A DNA stretch of 64,000 nucleotides from JAVJST01 sp965229715 (GCA_965229715.1 CBDDJL010000002.1:2232001-2296000); one strand, 5' to 3'. Shown: positions 36,438 through 44,729, counted from the stretch's first letter. A program made the numbers and translations. The notes: generated by a model not told the origin, from the sequence alone.

Positions 36438-37430
36438 ATGATGACAGCCGAATCAACGACTGAGGACGGGAGCATCCTGCTTGCCGACGAGGACCGAGAC
36501 TCGCTCTCGGTTTTGCCCCTTATCATCATTCCGTTCGAAACCCGCGCGCTGAAACGCACGCGCATGATCAAGAACAGCAAGCTCGAGAGTGTTATCGAAC
36601 TGTTCAACGAACAGGACGTCGGCAAGGGGCACATCTACCCGCATGAAGTCGACCAGTTCTTCGCCGACGTCAACGGCAACGATACCTCGATCATCATGAC
36701 TCTCGCCGAACTCAAGAGTTACGACGTTTACAGTCTGCGTATCAGCCTGCGGAACTCCGGTATCGAGGTCGATCAACACGATGCCCTGCGATTGTCGGAC
36801 AACAAACAGGCCGAGCTTCAGGCCTACATGCAACCGTTCCTCAAGCAAATGACCGTTAATCTGTTCGGTACCGACGACGGTCCGGTGTCGGGTGACTGGC
36901 GACAGATGTTCATGCACCCGGACGTCAAGGTGACGCGCCGGCGACTTGAAACTCTGTCGTCGAAACTTGGTATTCCGGTTCAGGACGTACCCCGTTTTCT
37001 CGAGGATTACGGCGATGTTTATCTCTCGGTCGCTTACTACCAGCAGTGTCTCGACGAGATTAAACCGGCCGTCGTTCACTTCGTACAGTCGGCGTCGGAG
37101 ATTCTCGCGCACTCGCAGCTCGGCAGGGACTATCAGATCAGCAAGACCTGCAATGCGCTTCGCAACAAGGTCGAGCGCATCAGCCGAACGCTGACCGAAC
37201 AGTTCACCGAGATGGGCAAGAGCACCGACCGGTTGTGGACGGATTCGGATGCCGCGTCGTTCCAGCAGTTCCGCCAGATGGTCGAGAGCAGCCACGACCG
37301 TTTCGGCACCCTGCTTTGCGCGCTGACGGTCAAGATGCTGGCCTGGTCCCATAAGTTTCCGGTCGACGACGAGAGCGGCCCGATGCGGCGCGCCGACTTC
37401 ATGACGACGGAGATGCGCCAGGGCTGGTGA
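36438..37430 (+). CDS. Conserved-looking protein of unknown function (330 residues)
   Basis: A soluble, mostly helical protein without signal peptide or membrane segment. The N terminus is acidic, then ESVIELFNEQDVGKGHIYPHEVDQFF resembles a helical EF-hand-like or adaptor segment. The middle includes DEIKPAVVHFVQSASEILAHSQL, and the second half contains repeated Arg/Glu helices. No catalytic motif is recognised. The ATG at 36438 has AGGTG upstream. It sits alone on the plus strand between the tkt operon and prk, which are both minus. It could serve that module or be unrelated. Confidence 0.7.
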   Translation: MMTAESTTEDGSILLADEDRDSLSVLPLIIIPFETRALKRTRMIKNSKLESVIELFNEQDVGKGHIYPHEVDQFFADVNGNDTSIIMTLAELKSYDVYSLRISLRNSGIEVDQHDALRLSDNKQAELQAYMQPFLKQMTVNLFGTDDGPVSGDWRQMFMHPDVKVTRRRLETLSSKLGIPVQDVPRFLEDYGDVYLSVAYYQQCLDEIKPAVVHFVQSASEILAHSQLGRDYQISKTCNALRNKVERISRTLTEQFTEMGKSTDRLWTDSDAASFQQFRQMVESSHDRFGTLLCALTVKMLAWSHKFPVDDESGPMRRADFMTTEMRQGW

Positions 37431-37471
37431 TCAAGGGCTGGTGATGCGATTGCCGCCCCTGCCTACCGCGA

Positions 37472-38410
37472 TCATATTGCGTGGTGACCGAGTGCGGCCT
37501 TGACCATGTGATAGGTGATCAGCAATTGCGACAGGGCCAGCGGGTGACTGACCTTCTTGACCTTGTCTTCGCCAAACTCGCCCAGTGCGTCGCGCAAATA
37601 CTGCGCCTCCGGGATCAGGTCCCATAGAAGGTTTTCAAGTTTTCGCGCCCGTCGGTCGCCGATGTCGCCCGAGATCTCGAGAATATCGACCGGCTTGCCA
37701 TCGATATCGCGGCTGAGCTCGAGCTTGATGCCGTTCTTCGCACCGGCTTCGAGCACCGGCGTCAAATCGGGATGCGGCAACGTCGGCCGCAGCGTATGGG
37801 TCACGTTCAGGTGCGCGCCGGTCTCTTCCGAATTGTCGTCCGGCGGGAAGAACCGGACGACGATATCGGCGAAGGTTCGTTGCGGGCGGATGTACTTGTC
37901 GCGTGCTTCGGCGCGGCGGTTGATCTGCTCGATGACTTCTGTCCGCTTGTAGCCCCGCGAGAACGTATCGCGGGCGATTTTCCAACGCACGCGAAGGTCC
38001 TCGACCGGTTCGGCGTAGATCTTCACGTCATAGCAGTCGCGCATGGCGCGCGTGGAATATCCGAGCAGCCCCTCGACGATGATGTATTCGTGCGGTTCGA
38101 TGTGCTCCGGTGCGCCGAGCGTGCCGTCGGCATGGTGGTAGACCGGTTTCAGGATCGGACGACCCTGGCGCAGCAATTGAATGTGCTGTTCCAGGATATC
38201 CATGTAGTTGGCCTTCGGGTCGAGCGCGGTGATCTTGCGCTCGATCCGTGCGGCGCGGCTGAGGCGATGGTAATCGTCCGTGCCGATCATGACGACCCGT
38301 TCCGGACCCAGCATGTTGGCGATACCGCGCGCGAGCGTCGTTTTGCCGGCCGCCGAGTCGCCGACGATACCGAGAATGATCGGGCGGTCGGCAATTCTAT
38401 TGTAGGGCAT
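37472..38410 (-). CDS. prk: Phosphoribulokinase
   Basis: A 312-residue kinase of the phosphoribulokinase/uridine kinase family, expected to convert ribulose 5-phosphate to ribulose 1,5-bisphosphate. The P-loop is VGDSAAGKTT (residues 16-25), followed by TDDYHRLSRAAR, PKANYMDIL, PVYHHADGTLGAPEH and VEGLLGYSTRAMRD, which fit PRK. The regulatory cysteine pair of plant PRK is not visible. The start at 38410 has GGAGG nine bases upstream and overlaps the glpX end by 14 bases. The assignment to PRK rather than another sugar kinase is well supported, but activity is not proven. Confidence 0.88.
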   Translation of the reverse strand: MPYNRIADRPIILGIVGDSAAGKTTLARGIANMLGPERVVMIGTDDYHRLSRAARIERKITALDPKANYMDILEQHIQLLRQGRPILKPVYHHADGTLGAPEHIEPHEYIIVEGLLGYSTRAMRDCYDVKIYAEPVEDLRVRWKIARDTFSRGYKRTEVIEQINRRAEARDKYIRPQRTFADIVVRFFPPDDNSEETGAHLNVTHTLRPTLPHPDLTPVLEAGAKNGIKLELSRDIDGKPVDILEISGDIGDRRARKLENLLWDLIPEAQYLRDALGEFGEDKVKKVSHPLALSQLLITYHMVKAALGHHAI

Positions 38411-39449
38411 CGCCAGCGGCCTCCAGCCAGTCGACATATTCATGACCGTCGCCGAGCGAACGGTACGCGGTGGTAATGACCCGGTCGCGGGTCGTGCCCG
38501 AGAGGATCAGCGTCTGCGTGCGCTCGGCATGAAGCGTGCGTTCGACGCCATCAAGCACGAGACCCGTGGTGATTCCGGTTGCGGCAACGAGAACGTTGCG
38601 GGTTTTCACGAAATCGTCCGCGTCCATCCATCTCTCGGTGCTGAGTCCGGCTTCGCGGACCGCCGCGTGCTCGGTCGAGAGTTGCGGGTCGAAGCGGCCG
38701 CAAAACACGCCGCCAATGGCCCGCGCTGCGCAGGCCGAAATGATGCCTTCAGAGCATCCGCCCGTTCCCATCATCGCATCGATGCCGGAATCCGGCGTCG
38801 CAGCCATTAACACGCCGGCAATGTCGCCGGCCGGAAACGACGCGACCCGGGCCCCCGCTCCCTCGATGGTTTCGATCAATCGGCGGTGGCGCGGCTTCTC
38901 CAGCACGAAAACGCGAAGGTCGCGAACGGTCTTTCCGAGTGCCCGGGCCAGGGTTTCCAGAATTTCCGGCACCGGCGCCGCAGGGTCGATGATGCCCTGA
39001 ACCTCGGGTGGTCCGGCGAACTTCGCCATGTAGAATGCGGGGCCCGGCCGCAGCATCGCGTCGGCCGGCGCCAGGGCCGCTATCGAGAGTGCATTGGTCT
39101 GGCCGCGGGTCAGGAAACTCGCCCCTTCCGTCGGATCGAGCGCCAGATCGAGGGGCGGTGCCGGGTCCTTGATGCCATAGCGTTTGCCGACTGAGAGCGG
39201 CGAGCGGTGATTGGTTTCATCCGGGCCGTCGCCGATCACGATCTCGGCGCCGAAGGGCGCATCGTCGAGGGCCCGCTTCATGGCGACGCGGGCGGCGCGG
39301 CTGAGATCGATAGGCTCGCCGTGGCCGAGCCACGACGCGGCGGCGCGTGCCGACTGTTCGGTCGCATGCCCGAGCGCCAGCGCCACCGGATGGCTGGTGC
39401 TCCATTCGGTCTCGTCGGTCATGTCGATCGGGGCCGTTGCCGTCGCCAT
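38397..39449 (-). CDS. glpX: Class II fructose-1,6-bisphosphatase (GlpX type)
   Basis: A 350-residue GlpX-family phosphatase, acting on fructose and possibly sedoheptulose bisphosphate. The central metal site LDLALDPTEGASF (around 100-112) and GTGGCSEGIISA (about 228-239) are present. The N-terminal loops deviate from the usual family: GHGEPIDLSRAA where GRGDK...DQAA is expected, and IGDGPDETNHR where IGEGE..EAPM is expected, so some Mg ligands may be changed. The start at 39449 is 10 bases after the regulator gene. It overlaps prk, giving regulator-glpX-prk. Confidence 0.85.
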   Translation of the reverse strand: MATATAPIDMTDETEWSTSHPVALALGHATEQSARAAASWLGHGEPIDLSRAARVAMKRALDDAPFGAEIVIGDGPDETNHRSPLSVGKRYGIKDPAPPLDLALDPTEGASFLTRGQTNALSIAALAPADAMLRPGPAFYMAKFAGPPEVQGIIDPAAPVPEILETLARALGKTVRDLRVFVLEKPRHRRLIETIEGAGARVASFPAGDIAGVLMAATPDSGIDAMMGTGGCSEGIISACAARAIGGVFCGRFDPQLSTEHAAVREAGLSTERWMDADDFVKTRNVLVAATGITTGLVLDGVERTLHAERTQTLILSGTTRDRVITTAYRSLGDGHEYVDWLEAAGDALQ

Positions 39450-39459
39450 CGCGGGAGCC

Positions 39460-40071
39460 TCAGAACTCGCCGCCGGCAAGATAGCGTGCGACGGCCTGCG
39501 CACGGTTGTTGACGCCGAGTTTTTCGTAAAGGTTCTTGAGGTGGAACTTTACCGTGTTGAGCGTAATGCCAAGTTGATCCGCGATCTGGGCATTGGTGCG
39601 CCCGTCGGAAAGCGACGCCAGCAGGTCGCGCTCACGCGGCGTCAGCGTGTCGAGGCCGCTCGCGACCGGCGCGTCGATGTTCATGAATGGAAACACCATG
39701 CGGCCCTCGGCAACAGCGACGACCGTGTCGATCAGGAGTTGCGGGCTGTCCTGCTTTGAGCAGAACCCGGCACCGCCGAGTTCGAGCACCTGGCGTGCGA
39801 TGCCGGGCTTGCTGCTGCCGGTATAGACGACGATGCGCGGCGCATCGGGCCGGCCCTTCAGCGCCGCCAGCACGTCACGGCCCGACATGTAGGGCATCTC
39901 CCAACCGATCACCGCGACCTCGAACGAGAGCCGGCTCTCGGCTTCCATGAATCGTTCGCCATCGGCGGCCGTCGCAACCACGTTGAAACGATTGTCGTCC
40001 TCGAAAATCCGCGTCAGGCCCGACAGAATGATCGGACTTTTGTCGACCAGAATGACATCGATGGTATTCAT
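39460..40071 (-). CDS. LuxR-type response regulator with a receiver lacking the phospho-Asp
   Basis: A 203-residue protein with a receiver domain (1-120) and a LuxR HTH (about 140-200: TPRERDLLASLSDGRTNAQIADQLGITLNTVKFH). In the receiver the phosphoacceptor position in VIGWEMPYMSG is Gly56 instead of Asp, and the acid pocket shows VDK instead of DD. Thr84 and Lys106 are kept. It therefore probably works without phosphorylation, or with another signal. It lies directly upstream of glpX-prk, which it may regulate; that is an inference from position. Confidence 0.85.
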   Translation of the reverse strand: MNTIDVILVDKSPIILSGLTRIFEDDNRFNVVATAADGERFMEAESRLSFEVAVIGWEMPYMSGRDVLAALKGRPDAPRIVVYTGSSKPGIARQVLELGGAGFCSKQDSPQLLIDTVVAVAEGRMVFPFMNIDAPVASGLDTLTPRERDLLASLSDGRTNAQIADQLGITLNTVKFHLKNLYEKLGVNNRAQAVARYLAGGEF

Positions 40072-40367
40072 GCAACCGATTCCTGCCCACCCCTGTTTTG
40101 CTACCTGTTCGGGTAGGCGCGATGCAGACTAAAGCCTAACCGTCACCGGCTGTAAAGCGTTGATGTTACGAGGGCTTTCCGGGACGTGTGACGACGCTCA
40201 CTGCATCCTGTGGATAAATCGCCTATCTTATAGATGTAGATTCGCTCTGAATCTGCATCACACTCTCCCTGTCAAACTTGCCGGACCTTTCGGGGTCCGG
40301 CCTTTTCTTTGCACGGCGAACGGTTGCGGCGCGCCGGGAACGTCTTAATCGCGATTTCAGTTGGGGA
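40072..40367. other. Intergenic region between regulator and tRNA-His, with a plus-strand hairpin pair
   Basis: This 296-base stretch shows no protein gene. Two hairpins lie at its 3' half on the plus strand: an inverted repeat ATG.AGATTC-GCTCT-GAATCT.CAT (40234-40258), and an 8-bp stem GCCGGACC/GGTCCGGC followed by CTTTTCTTT. Upstream, the minus-strand promoter of the regulator must be present, but no clear motif was assigned. Confidence 0.6.
40280..40310 (+). terminator. Rho-independent terminator on the plus strand
   Basis: A perfect 8-bp stem (40280-40287 with 40294-40301), a six-base loop and a CTTTTCTTT tail form a textbook terminator on the plus strand. No plus-strand gene precedes it; the flanking gene and the tRNA are both on the minus strand. 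It therefore suggests a short plus-strand transcript, possibly a small RNA that begins near 40234. Confidence 0.65.
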
Positions 40368-40445
40368 TGGGGTGGCTGATGGGATTCGAACCCACGACCC
40401 TCGGCACCACAAGCCGATGCTCTAACCGACTGAGCTACAGCCACC
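40368..40445 (-). tRNA. tRNA-His (GTG anticodon)
   Basis: The minus-strand sequence folds as a cloverleaf with acceptor stem GTGGCT/AGCCAC, an extra 5' G (G-1) opposite C73 as expected for tRNA-His, D-arm AGCTCAGTCGGTTAGAGC, anticodon loop TTGTGGT with anticodon GTG, and T-arm GTGGGTTCGAATCCCAT. A CCA end is encoded. It reads histidine codons CAC/CAU. Confidence 0.95.
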
Positions 40446-40515
40446 ACACGGGATTTCGCTCGGTAAATTATGGGGCGAAATCGAGGCGCCTATGTAGACG
40501 CTTGCCCGATAGGCG

Positions 40516-41700
40516 TCAAGCGGCAGCCGAGCCGCCGCCGAGGTAGTCGCGAAGACGAGCCGATGCATCGTTCAGGACCGCATCGCGCTTGCAGAAACAG
40601 AAGCGCACGTACTGGTCCGACGCCCGCTTGTCCGGGTCCGGCAGATAGAACGCGCTGAACGGCAGCGCGGTCACGCCGGCGTTCTTGGTGATATCCATGC
40701 AGAACCCCTCGTCGCCAAGGCCGGATTTGCCATCGGGCAGCCGCGCGGTCAGGAAGTAGGTCCCGGCGGGGGCCGCAATATCGAGCCCGGTTCCCTCCAG
40801 GCCCGCAATCAGCAGATCGCGTTTGGCCTGCATCTCGTCGCCAAGTCCCTGGAAATATGCTTCATCCATGCGAAGGCCCTCGGCAATCGCGATTTGCAAC
40901 ATCGGCGGCACCGTGAAGGTGACGAACTGGTGTGCCTTGGCCATGAGTTTAATGAGGTCGGGCGCGCCGGTGGTGTAGCCGATCTTCCATCCGGTCAGCG
41001 AGAATGTCTTGCCGGCCGATCCGATGCGCACGCTGCGTTCCGCCATGCCGGGAAACGTCATCAGCGGAATGTGCCGCCGGCCGTCGAACACGATGTGCTC
41101 GTAAACCTCGTCGCAGACGGCAATCGCATCGGCGGCGATGACCCGCTCGGCAAGACGGCCGAGTTCGTCTTCGGTGAAAACCTTGCCGCAGGGGTTCTGC
41201 GGATTGTTGAGGATCAGCATCTTCGTGTTCAGTGAAAACGCCGCGTCCAGCGCCGCGTCCTCCAGTTCGAAATGCGGCGGCTCGAGGCGGATCGTCCGGA
41301 CGATCCCCCCTGCCCGCTGGATCATCGGCGCGTAGGAATCGTAGACCGGCTCGATGACCACGGCTTCGTCGCCCGGATTGATAAACCCGAGGATGCAGGC
41401 GGCGAGCGCCTCGGTCGCGCCGACGGTGATCACGGTCTGGGTTTTCCAGTCTGCCTCGATACCGTAGAACCGGGCGCTGTGCTCGGCCGCGGCCTGGCGG
41501 AGTTCGGGCAACCCAAGCATCGGCGGATACTGGTTCGGCAGGTCGCGCATGGCGCGCGCCGCGGCATCCTTGATCTCGTCCGGCCCGTCGACATCGGGAA
41601 AGCCCTGCCCGAGGTTGATGGAGCCCTGGTCATTGGCGAGCTGCGTCATGACCGTGAAGATCGTCGTGCCGTAGCCGGCGAGGGTTTCGTTCAGTTTCAT
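40516..41700 (-). CDS. PLP-dependent class I aminotransferase
   Basis: A 394-residue fold-type I aminotransferase. The PLP lysine is in GSAGKTFSLTGWKIGY (Lys231); NNPQNPCG (about 165-172) and CDEVYEHIVFD (about 196-206) form the cofactor pocket, and the C-terminal Arg-containing YVRFCFCKRD binds the carboxylate. It most resembles the aspartate/kynurenine/methionine aminotransferase-like group (MetC/YbdL- or DapC-like), but the exact substrate cannot be set from sequence. The start ATG at 41700 is the first. It is transcribed away from the DUF2336 gene by 30 bases. Confidence 0.9.
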   Translation of the reverse strand: MKLNETLAGYGTTIFTVMTQLANDQGSINLGQGFPDVDGPDEIKDAAARAMRDLPNQYPPMLGLPELRQAAAEHSARFYGIEADWKTQTVITVGATEALAACILGFINPGDEAVVIEPVYDSYAPMIQRAGGIVRTIRLEPPHFELEDAALDAAFSLNTKMLILNNPQNPCGKVFTEDELGRLAERVIAADAIAVCDEVYEHIVFDGRRHIPLMTFPGMAERSVRIGSAGKTFSLTGWKIGYTTGAPDLIKLMAKAHQFVTFTVPPMLQIAIAEGLRMDEAYFQGLGDEMQAKRDLLIAGLEGTGLDIAAPAGTYFLTARLPDGKSGLGDEGFCMDITKNAGVTALPFSAFYLPDPDKRASDQYVRFCFCKRDAVLNDASARLRDYLGGGSAAA

Positions 41701-41730
41701 GGATGCTCGTTCCCGGGTGCGAGGTACGGA

Positions 41731-42996
41731 CTATTCGAAGAAGTCCAGATACCACTCCATGTCCTCTTCGCTCAATGCGTATCCCCCGCCGTCGGTCGGG
41801 CGGATCACCATCTTGCCCTGCAGCTTGCCGACCTTGGTCTGTAACGTCAGCGCCCGCTCGGCGGAAAAATCCGCCTTCCAGGCGAGCGAACAGATCGATT
41901 TCGCGCTTTTACTCGAGAGAATGTCGCGGACCTTCTCCCACGGCAGTCCGGTGAGCAACGCCAGGGCGTGAATCACGAAGAGCCGCTCGCCTTCGTCGAT
42001 GGCGTCGACCACGGTCTCCTCGTCGAGCTTGCCCTCGCCATACAACCGCTCCGCACGCGCCCGCGCCTCCTCGCCTGGCAGTTCCTGGCTGTCCGCCGCA
42101 CCCGACATGATCCGCTTTTGCACGTCGCGGCGGATTTCCTGCAGCACGTCCTCGCCGAGTTTCTTGTAGCGTTCAGCCAGCCGGTCGAAGATCGCGCCGG
42201 ATACGAAACCGGCAATGCGGCGGATCGTCGAGAGCGTCAGATCGTCGCGTTCGATCATGGAGCCTTGGACTGCCGGTTCGGTCTCTGCCATGTCGCCGAT
42301 GGCAAGCATGTCGGGCTCGGCAATTTCCGCGGATTTGTTGTCGAGCAACGCCCGCGTGACCTCCGGTTCGTCCTGATCGACCAATGCGGCGGAAACTTCG
42401 GCCTTCAAATTGCGTCGCCGGGCGATGGCGCGGAGCGCGCCGCCTTCGATGCCGCTCTTGATGATTTCGATGAGTTGGCGGTCGTTCAGCAGCGGCGAGT
42501 ATTCAAGCACCGGCGCCGCGACGACGGCCTCGGCATCGCGCGCCAGTCTGTCGATGAGCTTTGGCGGCAGGTTGTCGAGGCGTTTGATTTCGCTGGCGAC
42601 CACGCGGCGGACCTGTACGGCCTTGTCGCGCGCGAGGATTTCGACAACCTCCATGACCATTTGCGTGACGGCCTCGGCGCCTTGCGGATCGAGCTCCGGC
42701 AACAGCCGGCAGATTTTTGCCGCAAGTTCCTTGCGAACTTCCTCCTTTTCGTCCTCGGCGAGGATCTTGTCTGCCTGGAGGGGAGTGTCCGGGTTGCCGG
42801 CGACCGCCTTGCGGACGCCGACGTCCTTGTCGGTTGCGAAGTAGTAGAGAAACTCGGGCTGTAGACCGGGCTGGCTCGCCAACCAGCGGCGTTTCTCGGT
42901 CGAACCCTTGTCGGCGATGTCGCGGGACTCTTCGTAGGACGGCAGAAAGTTGTTGTACCGCCCCTTTTGCTTTCGCCCGAACAACCACTTGAGCAA
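41731..42996 (-). CDS. DUF2336 domain protein
   Basis: A 421-residue protein lacking signal or membrane segments. HEAT-like helical repeats run through the first half (VRKAVAGNPDTPLQADKILAEDEKEEVRKELA), followed by the DUF2336 region with IRRIAGFVSGAIFDRLAERYKKLGE and RLFVIHALALLTGLPWEKV. The function is unknown; the family is widespread in Alphaproteobacteria. The C-terminal YALSEEDMEWYLDFFE is acidic. It reads as an adaptor or regulatory scaffold, but that is only inference. Confidence 0.85.
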   Translation of the reverse strand: MLKWLFGRKQKGRYNNFLPSYEESRDIADKGSTEKRRWLASQPGLQPEFLYYFATDKDVGVRKAVAGNPDTPLQADKILAEDEKEEVRKELAAKICRLLPELDPQGAEAVTQMVMEVVEILARDKAVQVRRVVASEIKRLDNLPPKLIDRLARDAEAVVAAPVLEYSPLLNDRQLIEIIKSGIEGGALRAIARRRNLKAEVSAALVDQDEPEVTRALLDNKSAEIAEPDMLAIGDMAETEPAVQGSMIERDDLTLSTIRRIAGFVSGAIFDRLAERYKKLGEDVLQEIRRDVQKRIMSGAADSQELPGEEARARAERLYGEGKLDEETVVDAIDEGERLFVIHALALLTGLPWEKVRDILSSKSAKSICSLAWKADFSAERALTLQTKVGKLQGKMVIRPTDGGGYALSEEDMEWYLDFFE

Positions 42997-43076
42997 CGGA
43001 TTCCCCCCGCCGAAAGATTCAAGCGAAGCTTACCAACACCGGAGCGCAAGTGCGAGGGCGCACGCCGACTTTCCGG

Positions 43077-44066
43077 TCAGGGGCGCATCCGCGTAACGCG
43101 GCTGATCACGACACGTTGCCCGACGATCTGCTCGCGGAAGATCACGTAAAGTCCGCTGCCCAGGATCAGAGAAATTCCGATCAGCGTGGTCCAGTGCGGA
43201 ATCTCCATCCAGAAAACGAAGCCCCAAAGCGCCGACCAGGGAATGATCAGGTACTCGAAGGGGGCTGCGAGGCTTGAAGGCGCCGTCCGGTAGCCTTCGG
43301 TCAGACAATAGAAGCCGACCGTTGCTATGACGCCCGTCACGGCGATTAGGACACCGTCGAACAAGGTCGGCACGATCCACGGGCGAGTCATGAATGCGAC
43401 GGCCGGATGACTTTCGTCGGCCATGCCGCCGCTGCCGAAGAGAAGGCTGAGGGCCCCGGCAATGAAGAAATAGCCGATCAGATTGGACGAGAACGACAAC
43501 GCCCAGGCATTTTCAGTCCGCGCCAGCCGGCGGGTCAGCATATTGAACGCCGCGTAGACGAACGCACCGGCGAGCGCCAGCAAGGCCGCCGGGTCGATGG
43601 TATCGAGCCCCGGTCGCATGATGACAATGACCCCGACCAGACCGATGATCACGGCGGTCCAACGCCGCACACCGACCGTTTCTTTCCCGAAGATCGCGGC
43701 CATACCCGTCAACACGAGGGGTGCCACGAAGTAGATCGAAACGGCGGCGGCCATGGGAATGGAGACCAGGGCCAGATAGTAAAGCGCGAAGCTGAAGAAA
43801 ATGAGGACGGCCCGTACGATCAACAGACCGATCCGGTTTGGCCTTAGCAATCCGATCTGGCCGCGTGCCGCGAGAAACGCAACGGTCAGCGAAATCACGA
43901 CGACGGCCCGTAGCACAAGAATCTGCGTCAACGGATAATCGCCGCTGACGAGCCGCACGATCACGTCCTGGACGGAAAAAATCGAGACCGCGAAGGCGAT
44001 CAGGAGAACCGCACGTACGGGGTTATCATCCGTTTCCGTCGACGTGGCCGCGGTTGCTTCGTTCAT
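43077..44066 (-). CDS. DMT superfamily (EamA-type) transporter
   Basis: A 329-residue protein with ten hydrophobic helices in two EamA repeats: AVLLIAFAVSIFSVQDVIVR to LVGVIVIMRPG, and a second from LLALAGAFVYAAFNMLTRRL to LILGSGLYVIFREQ. Such proteins export metabolites or drugs; the substrate is not visible. The start at 44066 has GGGGGA upstream and is the natural N terminus; a much longer same-strand frame to 44747 runs antisense through glnB and is not real. Confidence 0.9.
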   Translation of the reverse strand: MNEATAATSTETDDNPVRAVLLIAFAVSIFSVQDVIVRLVSGDYPLTQILVLRAVVVISLTVAFLAARGQIGLLRPNRIGLLIVRAVLIFFSFALYYLALVSIPMAAAVSIYFVAPLVLTGMAAIFGKETVGVRRWTAVIIGLVGVIVIMRPGLDTIDPAALLALAGAFVYAAFNMLTRRLARTENAWALSFSSNLIGYFFIAGALSLLFGSGGMADESHPAVAFMTRPWIVPTLFDGVLIAVTGVIATVGFYCLTEGYRTAPSSLAAPFEYLIIPWSALWGFVFWMEIPHWTTLIGISLILGSGLYVIFREQIVGQRVVISRVTRMRP

Positions 44067-44390
44067 GCACTGTCCCCCGGGTTTGTTGCCGGTAACGTGC
44101 GCCCAGTTATCCATGGTTCCCAACGAAAAGATTTTGTCACGCTGAGCAAAGATTCTTGCCGTTAGCCACACGATGACGGGGTACCTGCATATCCGGCAGG
44201 CAAATGCCCAAAAAACAGGCATCGAGAATCTATGCGGGTCGATTTCGATATCGTTTTTGACAATAAATATCCTGCAATAACAGCCTGCTAAGGCGTGACG
44301 AAAAATTGGCATGCAAGCTGCACTTGATCTGTCGCGCGCGCCTGAAGGCTTGCGCGCGCGGGTCAATTCGCTGGTCACGGGAGAAACGCG
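44067..44390. other. Intergenic region between the DMT gene and glnB
   Basis: These 324 bases carry the divergent promoters of the transporter and glnB. On the plus strand the sigma-54 element at 44307-44322 is clear, and a TTGACA at 44257-44262 followed by TAACAG may be an additional sigma-70 element, though its spacing is only 15 bases. No NtrC palindrome (TGCACC...GGTGCA) was found with confidence. Confidence 0.6.
44307..44322 (+). promoter_or_regulatory. Sigma-54 promoter of glnB-glnA
   Basis: The sequence TGGCATGCAAGCTGCA matches the consensus TGGCAC-N5-TTGCA: the invariant GG and GC dinucleotides have the exact 10-base gap. It lies about 70 bases before the glnB start. Sigma-54 with NtrC control of glnB-glnA is common for this locus, so nitrogen-limitation induction is expected. 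Confidence 0.8.
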
Positions 44391-44729
44391 ATGAAGAAGA
44401 TCGAAGCGGTCATCAAACCGTTCAAGCTCGACGAAGTGAAGGAGGCCCTTCAGGAAGTCGGCTTGCAGGGCATCACGGTCACCGAAGCCAAGGGTTTCGG
44501 TCGTCAAAAGGGCCATACCGAACTCTACCGCGGCGCGGAGTACGTCGTTGATTTCCTGCCCAAGGTCAAAATCGAACTCGTCATCGAGGACTCGATGCTC
44601 GAGAAAGCCGTCGATGCCATCAAGTCGGCCGCTCACACGGGTCGGATCGGCGACGGCAAGATTTTCATTCTGCCCATCGAAGACGCCATTCGCGTTCGTA
44701 CCGGCGAGCGCGGCGGCGACGCCATCTGA
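44391..44729 (+). CDS. glnB: Nitrogen regulatory protein P-II
   Basis: A 112-residue PII signal protein that senses ATP/ADP and 2-oxoglutarate. MKKIEAVIKPFKLDEVKEAL starts the fold, the T-loop shows RGAEYVVDFLPKVKIELV with the uridylylation tyrosine at residue 51 in GAEYVV, and the C-terminal GRIGDGKIFILPIEDAIRVRTGE completes the family signature. It controls glutamine synthetase adenylylation and NtrB. It precedes glnA by 55 bases on the same transcript. Confidence 0.97.
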   Translation: MKKIEAVIKPFKLDEVKEALQEVGLQGITVTEAKGFGRQKGHTELYRGAEYVVDFLPKVKIELVIEDSMLEKAVDAIKSAAHTGRIGDGKIFILPIEDAIRVRTGERGGDAI

